A DNA stretch of 64,000 nucleotides, taken from assembly GCF_024721585.1 (NCBI RefSeq), contig NZ_CP102629.1:744001-808000 (forward strand), written 5' to 3'. This DNA is from Sphingomicrobium aestuariivivum. Its GTDB lineage: Bacteria > Pseudomonadota > Alphaproteobacteria > Sphingomonadales > Sphingomonadaceae. This document shows, one piece after another, positions 61,080 to 64,000 of the stretch (position 1 is the first letter of the stretch; each line of letters begins with the position of its first letter). The notes beneath the pieces were generated by a model that worked only from the letters and a program-made list of their open reading frames with translations, was not told the origin of the DNA and searched no databases. Position numbers and translations under genes: made by a program.

Positions 61080-62744
61080 GTGACCATCCGCACCGGCGGC
61101 CGAATCCTCGTCGACCAACTCCTCGCCCAAGGCGTCGACCGCATCTTCACCGTTCCCGGCGAAAGCTTCCTCGCCGTTCTCGACGCGCTCCATGACAGCC
61201 CCGAAATCGACACCGTCGTTTGCCGGCAGGAAGGCGGGGTCGCCTATATGGCCGATGCCGACGGCAAGATGACGGGCCGCCCCGGCATCGGCTTCGTCAC
61301 CCGCGGTCCCGGCGCCACCAACGCCACCGCGGGCGTCCATGTCGCCATGCAGGATTCGACCCCGATGATCCTCTTCATCGGCGACCTCGACCGCGGCGAC
61401 CGCGACCGCGAAGGCTTTCAGGAGGTCGACTTCACCGCCTTCTTCAGCCCCATCGCCAAATGGGCCGCGCGCATCGACGATGCCGCGCGCATCCCCGAAT
61501 ATGTCGCCCGCGCCTTCCGCGTCGCCAGCTCCGGCCGCCCCGGCCCCGTCGTGCTGTCGCTGCCCGAGGACATGCTGCGCGACGAAGTCGAAGCGCTCGA
61601 CCGCCCCGCCGTGCCCCCCGTCGCGATCAGCCCCGATCCCGGCGCGCTCCACGCGCTCGTCGAACTTTTGAAGGACGCCGCCAGTCCCATCGCCATTGTC
61701 GGCGGTGCCGACTGGTGCCCCTGCGCGGCGCATCATTTCGAAAGCTTCGCGCGCCGCATCGGCCTGCCCGTCGCCGCCGCCTTCCGCCGGCAGGACGCGA
61801 TCGACAACAACAGCCCCGTCTATGCGGGCCAGCTGGGCTACGGCCCCAACCCCAGGCTCCAGCAGCGGGTGCGTGATGCGGACCTCATCCTCGCCGTCGG
61901 CGCCCGCCTCGGCGAGGCCACGACCGACGGCTACAAGCTGATCACCCCCGACCATCCCGACCAGATCCTCGTCCACGTCCACCCCGACCCCAACGAACTG
62001 GGCCGCGTCTACCGGACCGACCTGCCCATCGTCTCGGACATGGAGGAATTCGCGCAGGACATGGACGCGTGGGAAGATGACGACCTCGTCCCCTTCTCCT
62101 GCGGCGCCAAGGCGCATGAGGAATGGCGCGAATGGTCCGAGCCCAAGCCGCGCGACGGCGTCGCGCTCGACCTCGGCCCCGTCGTCAAGACGATGCGCGA
62201 GGCGCTTCCCGCCGACACCATCATCTGCAACGGCGCGGGCAATTTCTCGGGCTGGTGGCACCGCTACTGGCATTACGGCCCGACCCCGACCCAGCTCGCG
62301 CCGACCAGCGGCACCATGGGCTATGGCCTTCCCGCCAGCGTCGCCGCTGCCTTGCGCTTCCCCGGCCGCAAGGTCGTCTGCGTCGCGGGTGACGGCGACT
62401 TCCTGATGAACGGGCAGGAGCTCGCCACTGCTGCCGCGCATGGCGCTGACCTCCTCGTCATCATCGTCGACAATGGCGCCTATGGCACCATCCGCATGCA
62501 CCAGGAGCGCGACTATCCCGATCGCATCAGCGCCACCGAGCTCGCGCCCGGCAACCCCGATTTCGTGAAGTTCGCCGAGGCCTTCGGCGGCTGGGGCGCG
62601 CGGGTCGAGACCACCGACCGGTTCGACGAAGCCTTCGCCGCGGCGATGGAGAGACAAGGCATCCGCCTCCTCCACCTCCTCACCGACGTCGAGGTCATCA
62701 CCAACGCCACCACGCTGGAAGCGATGAAAGCGGCACGCAGCTGA
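61080..62744 (+). CDS. Thiamine-diphosphate-dependent enzyme of the acetolactate-synthase family
   Basis: 554 residues in the three-domain POX/ALS layout. Catalytic Glu51 in CRQEGGVAY, the FAD/NAD-like central domain, and the ThDP motif GDGDFLMNGQELATAAA from Gly437. The substrate pocket of true acetolactate synthase is not confirmed; related enzymes act as decarboxylases or glyoxylate carboligases, and no regulatory ilvH is adjacent. GTG 61080 is chosen, with GTG 61071 possible. Confidence 0.85.
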   Translation: MTIRTGGRILVDQLLAQGVDRIFTVPGESFLAVLDALHDSPEIDTVVCRQEGGVAYMADADGKMTGRPGIGFVTRGPGATNATAGVHVAMQDSTPMILFIGDLDRGDRDREGFQEVDFTAFFSPIAKWAARIDDAARIPEYVARAFRVASSGRPGPVVLSLPEDMLRDEVEALDRPAVPPVAISPDPGALHALVELLKDAASPIAIVGGADWCPCAAHHFESFARRIGLPVAAAFRRQDAIDNNSPVYAGQLGYGPNPRLQQRVRDADLILAVGARLGEATTDGYKLITPDHPDQILVHVHPDPNELGRVYRTDLPIVSDMEEFAQDMDAWEDDDLVPFSCGAKAHEEWREWSEPKPRDGVALDLGPVVKTMREALPADTIICNGAGNFSGWWHRYWHYGPTPTQLAPTSGTMGYGLPASVAAALRFPGRKVVCVAGDGDFLMNGQELATAAAHGADLLVIIVDNGAYGTIRMHQERDYPDRISATELAPGNPDFVKFAEAFGGWGARVETTDRFDEAFAAAMERQGIRLLHLLTDVEVITNATTLEAMKAARS

Positions 62745-62764
62745 CGTTGGATGTGGGGAAAACA

Positions 62765-62788
62765 GGCGCTGGCTTCACCGCCAGCGCC
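62765..62788 (+). terminator. Terminator of the ThDP enzyme gene
   Basis: GGCGCTGGC-TTCACC-GCCAGCGCC, 20 bases after the stop; the T-tract is short (CTCTTT). Confidence 0.6.
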
Positions 62789-62821
62789 GGCTCTTTGAGA
62801 TGATGGAAGCCCTATGGGGCG

Positions 62822-63025
62822 CTAGAGCTTGGGCAGCTCCGACAGGATCGCCTCGACATTGGCTTCCTGGCAGGCGGCGGGATCGAACATTTCGGCCCAT
62901 TTGCGGTGGCCACGGGCATCGGGATCGCCAAACAGCGCGAGCAGCTGCTGGCCATCGTCGAAATTGCCCGCCTGCTCGTCGTCGAGGACGGGGGCATAGT
63001 CGAGTTTGGGCGTGGCAGTGAACAT
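62822..63025 (-). CDS. Small acidic protein, 67 aa
   Basis: ATG 63025 with AAGGAG upstream. Hydrophilic, with DDEQAGNFDDGQQLL and a single Cys (PAACQEA). Unknown function; no signal peptide. One of several tiny proteins at this end of the window. Confidence 0.65.
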   Translation of the reverse strand: MFTATPKLDYAPVLDDEQAGNFDDGQQLLALFGDPDARGHRKWAEMFDPAACQEANVEAILSELPKL

Positions 63026-63165
63026 GATCGCTCCTTGCTGGCTCGGCATGTCCGTCTAACCCCCTGTTCGCGCCCGCTGTTGCGGGCATTTGCCTCCGCT
63101 TCGGAGCAAGACCGCGACTCGGCCTGCCCCCGAAATCCGCCACCACCCTCGCCTTCCTTGGTAAA

Positions 63166-63201
63166 CAAAAGGAAAAGGCCGCCCCGAAAGGCAGCCTTTC
63201 C
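63166..63201 (-). terminator. Terminator of the 51-aa gene
   Basis: GGAAAGGCTGCC and GGCGGCCTTTTCC pair on the minus strand, followed by TTTTGTTT, past the stop at 63242. Confidence 0.6.
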
Positions 63202-63241
63202 TTCATCCGATCCGGCAGCGATTATGCTGCCGTCAGGTTCC

Positions 63242-63397
63242 TTACTCTTCTTCCTCGAGCGAGGTGCCATCCTGATTGGCCGTGCTCCTGTCATGGGAGG
63301 AGGGCTGCTGGCCCTGCTGCTGGCCGGTCGCCGGTTCGGTCTGGTGCTGCGGGCGGCCATAGCTGGCCTGCGGCTCATGTTTGTCGAGGTTACTCAT
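63242..63397 (-). CDS. Small hydrophilic protein, 51 aa
   Basis: ATG 63397 with AGGAG seven bases upstream and a TAA stop at 63242. Gln/Ser/His-rich and disordered (QTEPATGQQQGQQPSS), ending in four Glu. No family recognised. Confidence 0.6.
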   Translation of the reverse strand: MSNLDKHEPQASYGRPQHQTEPATGQQQGQQPSSHDRSTANQDGTSLEEEE

Positions 63398-63525
63398 CAC
63401 GTCACTCCTGTGCAGGCGGTTGCGGTGCTGGAAGAACGAAGCACCTGCCCCTCAGGTGGCACCGCAAGGCGCTCCCCGCCCCCTGCCCGTCGCACCGCCA
63501 GCGCAACGTTCGTGACGGACCCGAA

Positions 63526-63557
63526 AAGAAAGAGGCCGACCCTCGGGGCCGGCCTCT
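63526..63557 (-). terminator. Terminator of the CsbD-type gene
   Basis: AGAGGCCG/CGGCCTCT stem followed by TTCTTTT on the minus strand. Confidence 0.65.
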
Positions 63558-63599
63558 CTCGCGGGGATCTAGCCCGCGAAACGCGACACTCTTGTCCGA

Positions 63600-63782
63600 T
63601 TAGATGTCGTTGCCGAGGGCACCTTCGACTTCACCCTTGAGCTGCTGGGCTTCGCCCTTCTTCTCCTGGTTGTCGCCCTTGATGATCAGCGACTCATTGT
63701 CGGTCGCACGACCGATGCCTTCCTTGGTTTCGCCAACGGCTTCGTTGAAGTTGCCTTTGATCTTTTCGCCAAGTTCACCCAT
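63600..63782 (-). CDS. CsbD-family stress protein
   Basis: 60 residues with GELGEKIKGNFNEAVGETKEGIGR and EKKGEAQQLKGEVEGALG, the CsbD signature. Members are induced by general stress and are intrinsically flexible; molecular role unclear. ATG 63782 with AAGGAG upstream. Confidence 0.88.
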   Translation of the reverse strand: MGELGEKIKGNFNEAVGETKEGIGRATDNESLIIKGDNQEKKGEAQQLKGEVEGALGNDI

Positions 63783-63910
63783 GTGACTTACTCCTTGCGT
63801 GTCTGAATTACCCCACCAACGCAAGGACTTGGGACGCCGCCCCTCGGCCCGTCGCCCGCATCCATCGGACCATCAATCTACTGTCAATTCGGGGTGCCGC
63901 GAGGCCATAA

Positions 63911-63943
63911 GCAAAAGAGGCCGAACCCGCAGGTCCGGCCTCT
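63911..63943 (-). terminator. Terminator of a minus-strand gene lying beyond the window
   Basis: AGAGGCCGGACC/GGTTCGGCCTCT stem followed by TTTTGC on the minus strand. Its gene must enter from beyond position 63950. Between 63783 and 63910 I see no gene. Confidence 0.55.
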
Positions 63944-64000
63944 CTCTTCCGGCTTTTCACACCGGAATTGCATGATGTGTTTATCTCATCAGCACCCTAT

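Overview
The window looks like chromosome from a GC-rich alphaproteobacterium, most likely a member of the Sphingomonadales (Sphingomonas/Sphingomicrobium-like). The evidence is gene families and gene order: rpsA-ihfB with cmk, lapA-pyrF, accD-folC, the ATPase zeta-subunit family (DUF1476) with bolA-grxD, a TIGR02300 zinc-ribbon protein, DUF2794, oxyR divergent from ahpC-ahpD, and many tiny conserved proteins. Genes are densely packed, and many neighbours overlap by 1-4 bases or start with TTG or GTG. No rRNA, prophage, IS element or CRISPR array was seen. Two tRNAs are present, Leu(TAA) and Ala(GGC).

Layout. 0-2.3 kb: an unrecognised helical protein, a TonB-C-domain protein, and about 0.55 kb that looks like a structured non-coding RNA on the minus strand with its own promoter and terminator. 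2.3-6.5 kb: a UvrD/PcrA helicase, an AT-rich foreign-looking HEPN-domain gene, and a DUF1697 gene. 6.5-13.8 kb: cold-shock protein, membrane protein, CHASE hybrid sensor kinase, small coiled-coil proteins, an L,D-transpeptidase and a serine hydrolase. 13.9-22 kb: lapA, pyrF, accD, folC, an AmpG-like permease, a Rieske oxygenase, a response regulator, an RluB-type pseudouridine synthase and rsmD. 22-28 kb: SRAP peptidase, cysE-DUF2794, ahpD-ahpC and oxyR. 28-36 kb: pgsA, an LplT-like MFS protein, a GGDEF/EAL protein, tRNA-Leu, ihfB, rpsA, cmk, TIGR02300 and tRNA-Ala. 36-44 kb: an orphan Flp pilin, a bifunctional penicillin-binding protein, a peptide-binding lipoprotein, a second L,D-transpeptidase, nadA-DUF4230-metallo-beta-lactamase. 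44-51 kb: a BlaI/BlaR-like pair, a glycosyltransferase, grxD-bolA-zeta subunit and a third L,D-transpeptidase. 51-58 kb: a ketone-body/quinone operon (scoA-scoB-lipoprotein-quinone reductase-membrane protein), a YeiH exporter, a NatAB-like ABC exporter and an Asp/Glu racemase homologue. 58-64 kb: SCP2-like protein, succinate-semialdehyde dehydrogenase, a ThDP enzyme and a run of very small proteins including CsbD.

Themes. Cell-wall synthesis and recycling are well represented: a class A PBP, three YkuD transpeptidases, an AmpG-like permease and a BlaI/BlaR-like sensor. So are oxidative-stress defence (OxyR, AhpC, AhpD) and four-carbon acid/ketone-body use (ScoAB, SSADH). The most unusual observations are the candidate ~550-nt structured RNA at 1.44-1.99 kb, the AT-rich HEPN gene between pcrA and DUF1697, a sigma-54-like promoter driving a putative ~80-nt sRNA at 48.5 kb that is perfectly complementary over 14 nt to the leader of the orphan pilin gene, and the absence of aromatic amino-acid genes (trpFBA, aroA) from the two loci where alphaproteobacteria normally keep them.
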